Assembly: GCF_022835695.1 (NCBI RefSeq)
Contig: NZ_BQUV01000005.1
Coordinates: forward strand, 496,001-560,000
Reading direction: 5' to 3'
From: Bradyrhizobium sp. Ce-3
GTDB taxonomy: Bacteria; Pseudomonadota; Alphaproteobacteria; Rhizobiales; Xanthobacteraceae
DNA: 64,000 bases
Shown here: piece after piece, positions 16,001 through 24,412 of the stretch
Layout of the letters: every line of letters starts with the position of its first letter
Position numbering within the stretch: the stretch's first letter is position 1
Position numbers and translations under genes: made by a program
The notes under the pieces: generated by a model
Databases searched by the model: none
What the model was told of the DNA's origin: nothing
What the model saw: only the letters and a program-made list of their open reading frames with translations

Positions 16001-16952
16001 GAACGCGCCGGAATCGCGCCAGGCGCAGGACGCCGCCTCGGCGCTGTTCGTGCAGCTCTATCTCGGCCCGAAGGGTGACGAGATGGCCCCGATCGATGCG
16101 CTCGGCACCTTCTACGAATATCGCGAACTGACGCCGATCGGCCGCCGCGGCGACGAGATGATCCGCCGGCTCGCCGATCGTCTGGTCGGCGTCGATCTGC
16201 TCGACCAGGCCGCCGATCTCCTGCAATACCAGGTCGACAAGCGGCTCGAAGGCGCGGCGCGGGCCCAGGTCGCCGCGCGGCTCGCGATGGTCTATCTGAT
16301 GAACCGCAAGCCCGACCGCGCCATCGGCGCGCTGCGCTCGACCCGGATCGCGGACCTCTCCGGCGAACTGCGCCAGCAGCGGCTGCTGCTCGAGGCGCGC
16401 GCGCAGAGCGACGTTGGCCGGCACGACCTCGCGCTCGACATCATCTCGAACATCACCGGCCGCGAGGCGATCCGGCTGCGCTCGGACATCTACTGGGCGT
16501 CACGGCACTGGCGCGAGGCATCCGAGCAGATCGAGCTCTATTACGGCGACCGCTGGCGCGACTTCACTCCGCTCAATCCGAGCGAGAAGGCCGACGTCAT
16601 CCGCGCCGTGGTCGGCTATGCGCTCGCCGAGGACGCCATCGGGCTGTCCCGGTTCCGGGAAAAATACGCACCGCTGATGTCCGGCGATGCCGACCGGCTG
16701 GCGTTCGACGCCGCCAGCAAGCCGGTCGCGACCTCGAGCGCGGAATTCGCCCAGATCGCGCGGATGGCCGCCAGCGTCGACACGCTCGACGGCTTCATCC
16801 GCGAGATGAAGACCCGCTTCCCCGACGCCACGGCGCGCGCGCCGCTGCCCGATCCGGTCGCGACCGGATCGCTGCCCGACGGGCCAAAGGCCGCGCCGGT
16901 CAGCACGCTCCCGGTGATCAAGGGCGAGCGCCGCGCCAGCGCGACGCCGTAG
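13077..16952 (+). CDS. Large exported TPR protein associated with the flagellar cluster
   Basis: A 1291-residue protein. A Sec signal peptide (hydrophobic core about residues 30-45, ending AVRAQ) is preceded by an unusually long N-terminus; an in-frame ATG ten codons later would shorten it. Residues 55-300 are beta-rich, resembling AMIN-like wall- or lipid-binding modules. Residues about 340-470 are low-complexity Ala/Pro/Glu/Lys with repeated KPESA units. A second beta domain (about 480-600) and TPR-like helical repeats (about 700-1230) follow. Similar proteins sit next to fliL/fliM in Bradyrhizobium, but I know of no tested function. A CtrA box precedes it. Confidence 0.88.
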   Translation: MSEVPRRRFEMARTAAAETWSLGRAWARTARLCLLATGLALTTLTYPAAVRAQDLSPVPGEATFSAANGYARLVLKLKEDVESEVTTAGSIIVIRFKRPVDIPVEQISDAVPDYVGAARRDPDGSAIRLSLARRVTVNTMTAGERIFVDFLPDGWTGPPPSLPQDVIRELAERARAAERLLRIQRAADAAKKRPPIRVRALVQPTFVRFVFEVPDGVSVSSVLNEQKLTLSFNSVLSFDLADAKVAAPPNVASISSRADTDTSAVDVTLIGDVDVHSFRDEKNYIVDVAFQQNEQQQAAKPSLSSLLPTRGKSKGAAALAPVTSESIAREARIEIKPEQPKAEPAKSESAKPESAKPESAKSEPPQAEPAKPEQAAPEQPAASAVKPEQPRSELPNAEQPKIATTPAADVETAAAPVTPREGRAGAAAEQNTVPVGEAPKPVPTVAAAPAMDAPKSAAAPSPSAMARAGGNPAVEAQRDSDGLRVTFAFPGATPAALFRRADTVWMVFDTADPIDVDPIRAKGGSLISDVSRIALEKGQAVRFRLNRPQMPSLESDDRSRGVSWTLTFADRVQKPPLPLSVVRNISEPSLANVSVPLANPGQLHKLLDPDAGDTLWVVTAPPPTRGIIKRQDFVELSLLESIHGVVVHPNADDVRAEVGADKVMLGRPGGLTLSSADVAAERATAAVKPLFDPDEWRKNQSDNFLKQLDGLIGAASTANAEQLPQARLDLAEFYMARGMYQEAHGVTNLMLSESKRGSETASVVMVHAVASILIGHPARGMKDLANPVIGNGYDSQLWKGLAFAREGKWAEAREKFKNAEFAVATLPPDLQRIVTMDSMKASLEVKDYAGAARRKSDLDVVGVPDELRPAVAVLRGRLAEALGQEKDALDAYRFAANSSDRQAAAEGKLLETLLKQKRGEIGRDDVLKELELLSMLWRGDNIELKTLYMLSKIYAETARYADAFAVTRAATRLQPNAPESRQAQDAASALFVQLYLGPKGDEMAPIDALGTFYEYRELTPIGRRGDEMIRRLADRLVGVDLLDQAADLLQYQVDKRLEGAARAQVAARLAMVYLMNRKPDRAIGALRSTRIADLSGELRQQRLLLEARAQSDVGRHDLALDIISNITGREAIRLRSDIYWASRHWREASEQIELYYGDRWRDFTPLNPSEKADVIRAVVGYALAEDAIGLSRFREKYAPLMSGDADRLAFDAASKPVATSSAEFAQIARMAASVDTLDGFIREMKTRFPDATARAPLPDPVATGSLPDGPKAAPVSTLPVIKGERRASATP

Positions 16953-16958
16953 TCACCC

Positions 16959-16973
16959 GGGCCGTTACGGCCC
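16959..16973. terminator. Short GC hairpin between convergent genes
   Basis: GGGCCG-tta-CGGCCC sits between the stop of the TPR gene (16952) and the 3' end of the reverse glyoxalase-like gene. There is no T run, so any termination role is weakly supported. Confidence 0.35.
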
Positions 16974-17813
16974 CGGCGACACCCACGCGGTCGAAATGAT
17001 CCCCTTGTCGTCCAGAGCGATGCGCCAGTGCGCAGCACCGTTCGCCTGCCTGACACTATAGACGTCCTCGCCTTGCTCGCCGACACCGAGAAAGCGGATC
17101 AACTGGATCGTGCCGAGGTCCGCGAGGGGCTGAAGCCAAGGCATCTGCTTGCGGGTCGCGGCCGCCAGCGCCGGGCTCATCTCGTTGTAGTTGGGATTCC
17201 CCGAGGCGATCCCATCGATCAGGCGGTGAAGCGCAGCCTCGGTTCCGGGGCTGGCCGACTGGTTCTTGACGCGTTCCGCCGTCTGGTCGGCGATCTTCCC
17301 TGCCGTCGCGGCGTCGATGCGCGCCATCGGAATATCGCTGCCGTTCTGATGCAGGACCAGCGAGGTGGCTTGTCCGTCCGGTCCGACGACGAAGCTGACT
17401 TGCGCATCGACAATCCTGGCGAAGAATTCGGTCACGCTCTCCGCAAAGAACCGCACCGAGCGCTGTCCGGTCAGTTGCATGACAAGGTGATGTTCGTCGG
17501 GCATTACCGTGAACACGGCGCGGTCGTTGAGCTGGTAGAACCCGGCATAATGATCGAGGACGACTGCATCGACCGCGATCTCCTGCCGCGCGGCGGGCGG
17601 CGGTGGTTCTGCCGTGATGGAGTCTGCCGCCTGGGGCGGCGTGCTCGGCGGTCCGGCGGCCTGGATCCGTGCCGCCAGCGTGTTCCAGTCGCGTTGACCG
17701 AACAATCTGGCGATCAGCTCCAGGCTGTCGCTGTGGGTGAGGGGGATCGATTTGGCAGCAAGCGCTTCGCGCAGCGTCTGCGCCATGGCCTTGGCATCAC
17801 GAAAGTCGCGCAT
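16965..17813 (-). CDS. Glyoxalase-superfamily protein with C-terminal DUF3471-like region
   Basis: The 282-residue protein starts MRDFRDAKAMAQTLREALAA, the N-terminal helical module of Bradyrhizobium 'glyoxalase superfamily' proteins, continuing through SLELIARLFGQRDWNTLAA. After a Pro-rich linker (about 55-75) comes a beta-rich segment (VLDHYAGFYQLNDRAVFTV and onward) like the C-terminal domain of serine beta-lactamase-like proteins (DUF3471). The C-terminal ~110 residues form another small alpha+beta domain (MPWLQPLADLGTIQLIRFLG). No catalytic residues can be assigned. The assignment rests on recognised N-terminal wording, so the name is structural rather than functional. Confidence 0.75.
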   Translation of the reverse strand: MRDFRDAKAMAQTLREALAAKSIPLTHSDSLELIARLFGQRDWNTLAARIQAAGPPSTPPQAADSITAEPPPPAARQEIAVDAVVLDHYAGFYQLNDRAVFTVMPDEHHLVMQLTGQRSVRFFAESVTEFFARIVDAQVSFVVGPDGQATSLVLHQNGSDIPMARIDAATAGKIADQTAERVKNQSASPGTEAALHRLIDGIASGNPNYNEMSPALAAATRKQMPWLQPLADLGTIQLIRFLGVGEQGEDVYSVRQANGAAHWRIALDDKGIISTAWVSPGP

Positions 17814-18086
17814 GGAATCAACCTTTGCATCGACGAACGGAAAGCGTCAGGGGCTTGCATTGCTGACCCGTTCGTGCGGGCAAAGGAAGCCTGAAATCTG
17901 GCTTGATACGTTCACCGTCCCCGGGCGGGGCGCAAGCGGCGGGTGGTATCGACCCGGCCTGAATGTTCGCCGGAGAGGTGCGATTTGTCAATTGCAAGAG
18001 GGCGTGATCGCATTTCATCCTCTCGACATATTGTCGCCAAACCGGCAACCATGACGCAATTGAAAGCGCCGGGAGGACGTCGTCAC

Positions 18087-18323
18087 ATGAGCAAGCCGAT
18101 CAAGACCGAAGCCGAACTCATCGCGATGGCGCGGGCCGAGTTGAAGGTCCATGCCGACTGCCCCGACGGCATCGACATTTCCGTGCTGCGCGACGGCGAC
18201 AGCTGGGAATTTCGCGCCAGCGCCAATGATGCGACCGTGGCGCGGCCGGGCTATCCCGAATGCGTCGCAATGCTGGTGCAGATCGGCGACCACCTCAGCA
18301 AGCAATATGACGTGAAAGAATAG
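18087..18323 (+). CDS. Small conserved protein of unknown function
   Basis: A 78-residue soluble protein starting MSKPIKTEAELIAMARAELK with a strand pair around ISVLRDGDSWEFRASA and a C-terminal helix (CVAMLVQIGDHLSKQYDV). The ATG at 18087 was selected because GGGAGG lies ten bases before it; the open frame extends further up. It sits 25 bases before a LysR regulator. Similar proteins are frequent in Bradyrhizobium genomes. There is no domain I can name. Confidence 0.75.
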   Translation: MSKPIKTEAELIAMARAELKVHADCPDGIDISVLRDGDSWEFRASANDATVARPGYPECVAMLVQIGDHLSKQYDVKE

Positions 18324-18348
18324 ACGCTGCCGCGAAGCGGGGGGACCC

Positions 18349-19314
18349 ATGGACCGCATCGACGCCATGAAGGTCTTCGTCGCGGCGGTCGACGAGGGCA
18401 GCCTTGCCGGTGCAGGCCGGAAGCTGCGGCGCTCGCCGGCGGCGATCAGCCGGGCGATCGCGTTCCTCGAGCATCACGTCGGCGCCGAGCTGCTTCATCG
18501 CACCACGCGGTCGCTGAAGCTGAGCGATGCCGGGCAGCGCTACGCAGCGGCGTGCCGGCGCATCCTCAGCGAGCTCGAGGAGGCCGACATCTCGGCCGGC
18601 GGCGAGCGGTCGGCGCCGCGCGGCACCCTGACCATCACGGCGCCGGTCGTGGTCGGCGAGGACGTGCTGCGGCCACTGCTCGATGCCTTCATGGCGGACT
18701 ATCCGGCGGTGTCGGCGCGGCTCGTGATGCTCGATCGCACCGTCAACCTGATCGACGAGGGCATCGACGTCGCGCTGCGCATCGCCCATCTCGCTGATTC
18801 CAATTTGATCGCGATCAAGCTCGGCGAGGTACGCCGCGTGGTGGCGGCGTCGCCTGGTTATCTCGCGCAGCATCCGGTGATTGGCGCACCCGCCGATCTG
18901 GCGAAACACCAGATCATCGCGATGACGCATTTCGGGCTCGACTCCTGGAGCTTTCCGCCGGCCGCGAAATCGAAGGTCGCGCGCGCGGTGCAGTTTGCGC
19001 CACGGCTGGTCGTCAACACGGTGCGGGCGGCGGTGGCCTCGGCCAGCGAAGGGCACGGCATCACCCGGCTGTTCTCGTATCACATCGCCGAGGAGATCCG
19101 TGACGGCCGGCTTCAGATCCTGCTCGCCCGCGACGAGCCGCCGCCACTGCCGGTGCATCTCTTGGCGCCGCAGGGCCGCTTCGACGTGCCGAAGGTGCGT
19201 GCCTTCGTCGACTTCGCGGCGCCGCGGCTGAAACGCTATTTCGAGCAACTGTCGCGCGAGGCCAGCAAGGCCGTCGCCATTCGTTCGCGCCGCGGAAGAG
19301 TGTCTGCCGAATAG
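18349..19314 (+). CDS. LysR-family transcriptional regulator
   Basis: A 321-residue LTTR. The N-terminal helix-turn-helix is MDRIDAMKVFVAAVDEGSLA with RSPAAISRAIAFLEHHVGAEL and TRSLKLSDAGQRYA. The effector domain begins with GTLTITAPVVVGEDVLRPLL, typical of the CrgA/DmlR-like LysR subgroup. GGGGGG precedes the ATG. The next gene on the same strand is an SDR, so the regulator may control it or the MFS gene further on; the usual divergent partner is absent. Confidence 0.95.
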   Translation: MDRIDAMKVFVAAVDEGSLAGAGRKLRRSPAAISRAIAFLEHHVGAELLHRTTRSLKLSDAGQRYAAACRRILSELEEADISAGGERSAPRGTLTITAPVVVGEDVLRPLLDAFMADYPAVSARLVMLDRTVNLIDEGIDVALRIAHLADSNLIAIKLGEVRRVVAASPGYLAQHPVIGAPADLAKHQIIAMTHFGLDSWSFPPAAKSKVARAVQFAPRLVVNTVRAAVASASEGHGITRLFSYHIAEEIRDGRLQILLARDEPPPLPVHLLAPQGRFDVPKVRAFVDFAAPRLKRYFEQLSREASKAVAIRSRRGRVSAE

Positions 19315-19401
19315 CGGGCATTCGCGCGAAATGCGGATGTATCTAGCTTGCTCTCCATCGAAGCGGCGCTGGGTCGCTTCAGCAACGAATGGAGAGAGAT
19401 C

Positions 19402-20112
19402 ATGGGTGCAGAGCAGAAGGTTGCCATCATCACCGGTGCGTCGCAGGGGATCGGCGAGGCGCTCGTCAGGGGCTATCGCGATCGCAACTACCGTGTCGTC
19501 GCCAATTCCCGCAGCATCAAGCCGTCGACCGATGCTGATGTGCTGGCGGTCCCGGGGGATATCGGCGATCCCGAGGTCGCCGACCGCATCGTCAAGCAGG
19601 CGCTCGCGCGCTTCGGCCGCATCGACACGCTGGTCAACAATGCCGGCATCTTCGTCGCCAAGCCGTTCACCGACTACACCGATCAGGATTACGCCGCGAT
19701 CCTGGCGACCAACCTCAATGGCTTCTTCTACATCAGCCGTCGCGTCGCCAAGGAGATGGTGAAGCAGGGCTCCGGACACATCGTGCAGATCACGACCAGC
19801 CTCGTCGACCATGCCAACAGCAACGTGCCCTCGGTGCTGGCCTCGCTGACCAAGGGCGGCCTGAACGCGGCGACCAAGTCGCTGGCGATCGAATATGCCG
19901 CCAAGGGCATCCGCGTGAACGCGGTGGCGCCCGGCGTCATCAAGACGCCGATGCACGCCCCCGAGACCCATGATTTCCTCGCCAGGCTGCATCCGGTCGG
20001 GCGCATGGGCGAGATGAAGGACATCATCGACGCCGTGCTGTTCCTGGAAGGCGCGGGCTTCGTCACCGGCGAGATCCTGCATGTCGACGGCGGCCAGAGC
20101 GCCGGTCACTGA
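19402..20112 (+). CDS. SDR-family oxidoreductase lacking the canonical catalytic Tyr
   Basis: A 236-residue short-chain dehydrogenase/reductase fold. The NAD(P)-binding TGASQGIG (residues 11-18), NNAG and the C-terminal VAPGVIKTPM and HVDGGQ motifs are intact. The active-site YxxxK is replaced by ASLTK, leaving Lys but not Tyr, so normal SDR catalysis is doubtful or uses another residue. The ATG at 19402 follows GGAGAG by a few bases. It lies downstream of the LysR gene and before an inverted repeat that likely ends the transcript. Confidence 0.93.
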   Translation: MGAEQKVAIITGASQGIGEALVRGYRDRNYRVVANSRSIKPSTDADVLAVPGDIGDPEVADRIVKQALARFGRIDTLVNNAGIFVAKPFTDYTDQDYAAILATNLNGFFYISRRVAKEMVKQGSGHIVQITTSLVDHANSNVPSVLASLTKGGLNAATKSLAIEYAAKGIRVNAVAPGVIKTPMHAPETHDFLARLHPVGRMGEMKDIIDAVLFLEGAGFVTGEILHVDGGQSAGH

Positions 20113-20144
20113 AGCACGATCGGCAGCGTGTCATGCCAAATCGT

Positions 20145-20168
20145 CACCTCTCCCGATTGGGAGAGGTG
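20145..20168 (+). terminator. Perfect 10-bp hairpin after the SDR gene
   Basis: CACCTCTCCC-gatt-GGGAGAGGTG is a perfect stem with a four-base loop, 33 bases after the SDR stop. It lacks a T tract, but the stem strength and position suggest transcript end formation. Confidence 0.55.
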
Positions 20169-20242
20169 TGCCGTGATCGCTGCGAGCGATTGCTGCGATC
20201 GCAACTAATCATTTTTCACGAACGGCCGGAGGGCCTACTGCG

Positions 20243-21484
20243 ATGTCCATGTCAGCCAATGTCGATCATGACAGACGCCATCATGCCAAGCCGCATCGTG
20301 ACGCTGGCGGGCCGCTCTGGCTGTCCGCAGCGGCGGGGTTGTGTGCCTCGCTGGTCGGGCTTGGACTCGCGCGCTTCGCCTACACGCCGTTGATCCCGGC
20401 GCTGATCGCGGCGAAGTGGTTCACGCCGGCGGAGGCGGTCTATCTCGGGGCCGCCAACCTTGCCGGCTATCTCGCTGGCGCGCTGATCGCGCGCGATCTC
20501 GGCGCGCGCATCGGGTCGGTCTGGGCGCTGCGCGGCATGATGGTGCTGGCGGCCGTCACCTGCTTTGCCTGCGCGGTGCCGATCTCGTTCGTCTGGTTCT
20601 TCGGCTTCCGCTTCCTCGCCGGCGTCGCGGGCGGCGTGATCATGGTGCTGGCGGCGACCGCGATCCTCCCGCACACCGCGCCGAGCAAGCGCGGCCTGAT
20701 CGGCGGCGTGATCTTTGCCGGCGTTGGCCTCGGTGTCGCCGCGTCAGGCACACTGGTGCCGCTGCTGCTGCAACAAGGCGTCAAGCAGGCCTGGTATGGC
20801 CTCGGCGTGCTGTCGGCGGTGCTGACCGCGATCAGCTGGAAGGCGTGGCCGGCGGACGTGCCTGCCACACATGGTGCGGCCGAGCCGCACGTGGCGTCAC
20901 ACGGCACGCGCTCGCCGCTGCTGATTGCGCTCTGCCTGGAATACGGCCTCAATGCGCTGGCGCTGGTGCCGCACATGGTGTTCCTGGTCGATTTCGTCGC
21001 CCGCGGATTGGGGCAGGGGATCGCTGCCGGATCGTATTACTGGGTGCTGTATGGCATCGGCGCCGTGGTCGGCCCACTGCTGACGGGGCATCTCGCCGAT
21101 CGCGCCGGCTTCGCCGCGGCGCTGCGTGCCGCATTTCTGATCGAGGCGGTCGCTGTCGCGACGCCCGCCGTGACGACCTCGCCGGTCGCGCTGATCGTGT
21201 CGAGCCTCATCGTCGGCGGATTCACGCCCGGCATCGTGCCGCTGGTGATCGGCCGCATCCACGAGCTGATCCCGCACTCCGCCGCGAACCAGCGCTCGGC
21301 CTGGGCGCAGGCCACCACGACCTTCGCGCTGTTCCAGGCTGCCGGCGCCTACGGCCTGTCCTGGTTGTTCGCGCACAGCGGCGGCGACTATGCACTGCTG
21401 TTTGTGATCGGCGCAGCCGGAGTGGCCATCGCACTCGCGATTGAATTGTTCAGCGTCCTGGCGCTGGGGCGCCAGCGCAGCTAA
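20243..21484 (+). CDS. YbfB/YjiJ-family MFS transporter
   Basis: A 413-residue inner-membrane transporter with about twelve hydrophobic helices. The start of the conserved domain is LVGLGLARFAYTPLIPALIA, the signature of YbfB/YjiJ major-facilitator proteins. The loop after helix 2 reads LIARDLGARIG and the second half contains GPLLTGHLADRAGF. The substrate is unknown. The ATG at 20243 is used; another ATG two codons later is possible. The 130-base gap to the SDR gene contains a hairpin, so this is likely a separate transcript. Confidence 0.88.
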   Translation: MSMSANVDHDRRHHAKPHRDAGGPLWLSAAAGLCASLVGLGLARFAYTPLIPALIAAKWFTPAEAVYLGAANLAGYLAGALIARDLGARIGSVWALRGMMVLAAVTCFACAVPISFVWFFGFRFLAGVAGGVIMVLAATAILPHTAPSKRGLIGGVIFAGVGLGVAASGTLVPLLLQQGVKQAWYGLGVLSAVLTAISWKAWPADVPATHGAAEPHVASHGTRSPLLIALCLEYGLNALALVPHMVFLVDFVARGLGQGIAAGSYYWVLYGIGAVVGPLLTGHLADRAGFAAALRAAFLIEAVAVATPAVTTSPVALIVSSLIVGGFTPGIVPLVIGRIHELIPHSAANQRSAWAQATTTFALFQAAGAYGLSWLFAHSGGDYALLFVIGAAGVAIALAIELFSVLALGRQRS

Positions 21485-22632
21485 CCGCGCAGCGCTCCGC
21501 GCAACACGGCGACGAGGCGGTCGACATCCGCCTCGTCGTTGAAGACGTGCGGCGAGATCCGCATCCGGCCGAGCCGCAGCGCGACGTGGATGTTCTCGGC
21601 GGCGAGCCGCGCGATCAGCTCCTTCGGGATGCCGCCGGCCATGCCGAGGCTCAGGATATGCGGCGCGCGCAGGTTCTGCGCCGGCATGTTGAGCCCGAGA
21701 TCACGCACGCCGTCGGCAATCCGCTCGTTCAGCATCGCGAGCCGCGCGCTGACCGCTGCGGCGCCCCATTCGGCCATCATCTCCATGCCGATCGAGGCCA
21801 TCTCCAGCGTGATGAAATGATCGCGCTCGCCCATGTCGTAACGCGTGGCGTTGTCGACATAGCCGAGGTCGCCGAAATAGACCGGGTTCTCGGAGTTGAC
21901 ATTGCGGCGGCCCGCCGAGGTCTGCTCCAGCGGCACGCCGGTCTGGTGGCGTTTGGCGACATAGAGGAAGGCGCGGCCGTAGGGGCCGATCAGCCATTTG
22001 TAGGTCGGGAAGATCACGGCGTCCGGATCGAGTTTTGTCACGTCCATCGCGACGACACCCGCGCTCTGCGTCGCATCGATCACGAACATCGCGCCTTGTC
22101 GCCGCAGCGCAGCCTGCACCCTGTCGACGTCGATCATGCCGCCGTCCGACCAGTGCACCGAGGAGATCGAGGCGAGGCCGACCGGCCGCGCGCCTGACCG
22201 CTCGATCGCTCCGAGAACCGCCGACGTCCAGTCGCCATCGCCAGGCTGGCGCACGGTATCGACGGTAAAGCCCTGCGCCTCGGCGCGGGCGTGCCATTCC
22301 AGCACCGGCGAGGAGTGATCGTTCTCCAAAACGATAACGCGGGTGCCGCGCGGAATGGTCAGCGCCTTCGCCACCGTCGCAACGCCGTAGCTGATCGCAG
22401 GAATCAGCGCGACGTCATCGGGCGCGGCATTGATCAGGCGGGCCGCCGCGCGGCGGGCGCGCTCATGCTGGCGGCCGGCAAAACCGGCATCGATCGTCCA
22501 GGGCTGGCCCTTGCGTCCGACCGCGGTGCGGCCGGCGTCGAGCGTCTTCAGCGGCAGCGGGCTGTAGGACGCCGAGTTCAAATAGCAGACCTCGCGTGGA
22601 ATCTCGAACAGATGGCGCTGGGAGGGAAGCAT
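21481..22632 (-). CDS. Class V aminotransferase-fold PLP enzyme
   Basis: A 383-residue PLP-dependent enzyme of fold type I (class V, cysteine desulfurase/isopenicillin-N-epimerase-like). Signs are the N-terminal YLNSASYSPLPLKT, the DATQSAGVVAMDV segment whose Asp contacts the pyridine nitrogen, and the lysine in FPTYKWLIGPYGRAF that should form the internal aldimine. There is no conserved Cys loop, so desulfurase activity is unlikely. It is downstream of, and on the same strand as, the VOC gene with a 53-base gap, suggesting co-transcription. Its last bases overlap the MFS gene's stop region. Confidence 0.88.
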   Translation of the reverse strand: MLPSQRHLFEIPREVCYLNSASYSPLPLKTLDAGRTAVGRKGQPWTIDAGFAGRQHERARRAAARLINAAPDDVALIPAISYGVATVAKALTIPRGTRVIVLENDHSSPVLEWHARAEAQGFTVDTVRQPGDGDWTSAVLGAIERSGARPVGLASISSVHWSDGGMIDVDRVQAALRRQGAMFVIDATQSAGVVAMDVTKLDPDAVIFPTYKWLIGPYGRAFLYVAKRHQTGVPLEQTSAGRRNVNSENPVYFGDLGYVDNATRYDMGERDHFITLEMASIGMEMMAEWGAAAVSARLAMLNERIADGVRDLGLNMPAQNLRAPHILSLGMAGGIPKELIARLAAENIHVALRLGRMRISPHVFNDEADVDRLVAVLRGALRG

Positions 22633-22685
22633 GTCGTCTCGTGGCTGGGATTGCAGATGATGTTGCGATGCGGACGAGCGCGCGC

Positions 22686-23573
22686 TCAGCCGTCATACTG
22701 GTCCGGCCCCATCGCCCAAGGCGCCTGGTCGTAGCCGTTGGCAAAGGTGCGGTTGGTCTGCGCCGGATTGCGATTGACCAGCGGCCGCAGATACATCGGA
22801 TGGGTGGCGCTGCGCACCTCGTGCTCGACGGTGAACAGGTGCCGGCCATCTTTGGGATCGACGATGTCGCAGAACCGGTACTGGTACTGATTGTCCTCGC
22901 GGGAGACCAGATTGCGTTCGCGCAGCCGTCTGTAGGGGCCGGAGAAGTCGGTGATGTAGATCTGGACGTGATGGCCGTCGAACTCGCCCTGCGCCCGGTC
23001 GGTCTCGCGGAATTGCAGATATTGGTCCTTGCCGACTTTTGCGCGCGCGATCACGCCGTCTTCGTTCACGACGCTGGCGGGGATGCCCATGATGTCGGGA
23101 TAGAACCGGCTGATCGCCTCGGCGGTGCCGCGCGGCACCTCGAACTCGACATAGGGCATGCCGAGCGCGATGCGTCCGAACCGCTCGGCATCCGGCTCAA
23201 AGCAGCGCAGCCGGTTGCCCCACGGGCAAGTGGCCTCGACATGATCGTTGTGCTCGCGATAGCTGAACGCGGTGCCTTCGAGCTTGGGGGCGACCGCGGC
23301 GAGTCGCGCGAGCAGGGCCTGCCGCCCGGCGATGACGATACCCGTGTGACCGCGCAGCACCTGTGGCTTGCCGCTTGGCAGATGAAACTGGCTGCGGCCG
23401 GCATTCACCCACATGTTGCTGTCCGAGACCATCAGATAGGGATCGCGGGTCAGTCCGATGCCCGCGACATAGAACAGCGTGGCGAGGCGCTGGTCAGGCA
23501 CCTGCACGTTGACGTGTTCGAGGTGGATGGCGTTGCCGAGATCTTCTGCGGCGCGGTCGAATGGCTGCTGCAC
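22686..23573 (-). CDS. VOC-superfamily (glyoxalase/dioxygenase-fold) protein
   Basis: A vicinal-oxygen-chelate protein with two beta-alpha-beta-beta-beta repeats: the first begins HLEHVNVQVPDQRLATLFY with GLTRDPYLMVSDSNMWVNAG, the second contains YVEFEVPRGTAEAISRFY and GHHVQIYITDFSGPYRRL. His and Glu ligands expected for such enzymes are plausible (HLEH, GHH, VEHEV) but not assignable. The start is uncertain: GTG at 23573 has GGGAG eight bases upstream, while the frame is open to a GTG at 23621. It precedes the aminotransferase gene, pointing to a shared pathway of unknown substrate. Confidence 0.82.
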   Translation of the reverse strand: MQQPFDRAAEDLGNAIHLEHVNVQVPDQRLATLFYVAGIGLTRDPYLMVSDSNMWVNAGRSQFHLPSGKPQVLRGHTGIVIAGRQALLARLAAVAPKLEGTAFSYREHNDHVEATCPWGNRLRCFEPDAERFGRIALGMPYVEFEVPRGTAEAISRFYPDIMGIPASVVNEDGVIARAKVGKDQYLQFRETDRAQGEFDGHHVQIYITDFSGPYRRLRERNLVSREDNQYQYRFCDIVDPKDGRHLFTVEHEVRSATHPMYLRPLVNRNPAQTNRTFANGYDQAPWAMGPDQYDG

Positions 23574-23659
23574 GGGCACGGCTCCCTGGATGCGGTGCCG
23601 CGCATGATAGTGCAACGGCACGGCCGATCCAGCCGATGGCCCATGAATGTTTGGCGGGG

Positions 23660-24412
23660 CTACCCCCCGTAACTCTGCACCAGGCTGCCGGCGACCAGCG
23701 CCCAGCCGTCGACCAGCACGAAGAAGATCAGCTTGAACGGCAGCGAGACCACCACCGGCGGCAGCATCATCATGCCCATCGACATCAGCACCGAGGCGAC
23801 CACGAGGTCGATGATCAGGAACGGCAGGAACAGCAGGAAGCCGATCTCGAAGGCGCGCTTCAGCTCGGAGATCATGAAGGCCGGCACCAGGATGCGCAGC
23901 GACATCTCCTCGGGCGTCGCCGGCGGCGGCTCGCCGGAGAGGTCCATGAACAGTTTCAGGTCCTTTTCGCGGACGTTCTTCTGCATGAAGCCGCGCAGCG
24001 GCACCGAGGCGCGCTGCAAGGCTTCCTCGACGCCGATCTGGTTGGCAACCAGCGGCTTGATGCCGTCGTCATAGGATTTCTGCAGCACCGGCCCCATCAC
24101 GAAGGCGGTGAGGAACATCGCCAGCGCGATCATCACCGAGTTCGGCGGCGCGGTCGCGGTGCCGAGCGCGGTGCGCAGCAGCGACAGCACCACCACGATG
24201 CGCGTGAACGACGTCATCATGACGAGGATCGACGGCGCGATCGACAGCACCGTGAGCAGCGCGATCAGCTGGATCGCGCGCTCGGTCACGCCGCCATTGC
24301 CGCCGCCGAGATTGATGGAGATGTCCTGCGCCATCGCCGGATCGGCGAAGGATCCGGCGGCGATCAGGACAGCGATGAAAAAAACTCTACGCGGGACTGT
24401 CCCGGACCTCAC
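23660..24412 (-). CDS. fliP: Flagellar export apparatus protein FliP
   Basis: A 250-residue component of the type III export gate. A cleavable signal sequence is followed by ITERAIQLIALLTVLSIAPSI-like sequence (here VTERAIQLIALLTVLSIAPS), then FTRIVVVLSLLRTALGT and PPNSVMIALAMFLT. The C-terminal half carries ILVPAFMISELKRAFEIGFL and the final VDGWALVAGSLVQSY. It overlaps fliO by four bases (ATGA) and is transcribed leftward with it. Confidence 0.98.
   Translation of the reverse strand: MRSGTVPRRVFFIAVLIAAGSFADPAMAQDISINLGGGNGGVTERAIQLIALLTVLSIAPSILVMMTSFTRIVVVLSLLRTALGTATAPPNSVMIALAMFLTAFVMGPVLQKSYDDGIKPLVANQIGVEEALQRASVPLRGFMQKNVREKDLKLFMDLSGEPPPATPEEMSLRILVPAFMISELKRAFEIGFLLFLPFLIIDLVVASVLMSMGMMMLPPVVVSLPFKLIFFVLVDGWALVAGSLVQSYGG

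Noticed and set aside
13140-16424. Open reverse frame of more than 1000 codons opposite the TPR gene
   Set aside because: It is the expected antisense shadow of a high-GC gene; its product is Arg/His/Gly-rich without domains, while the forward frame has a signal peptide and TPR pattern.
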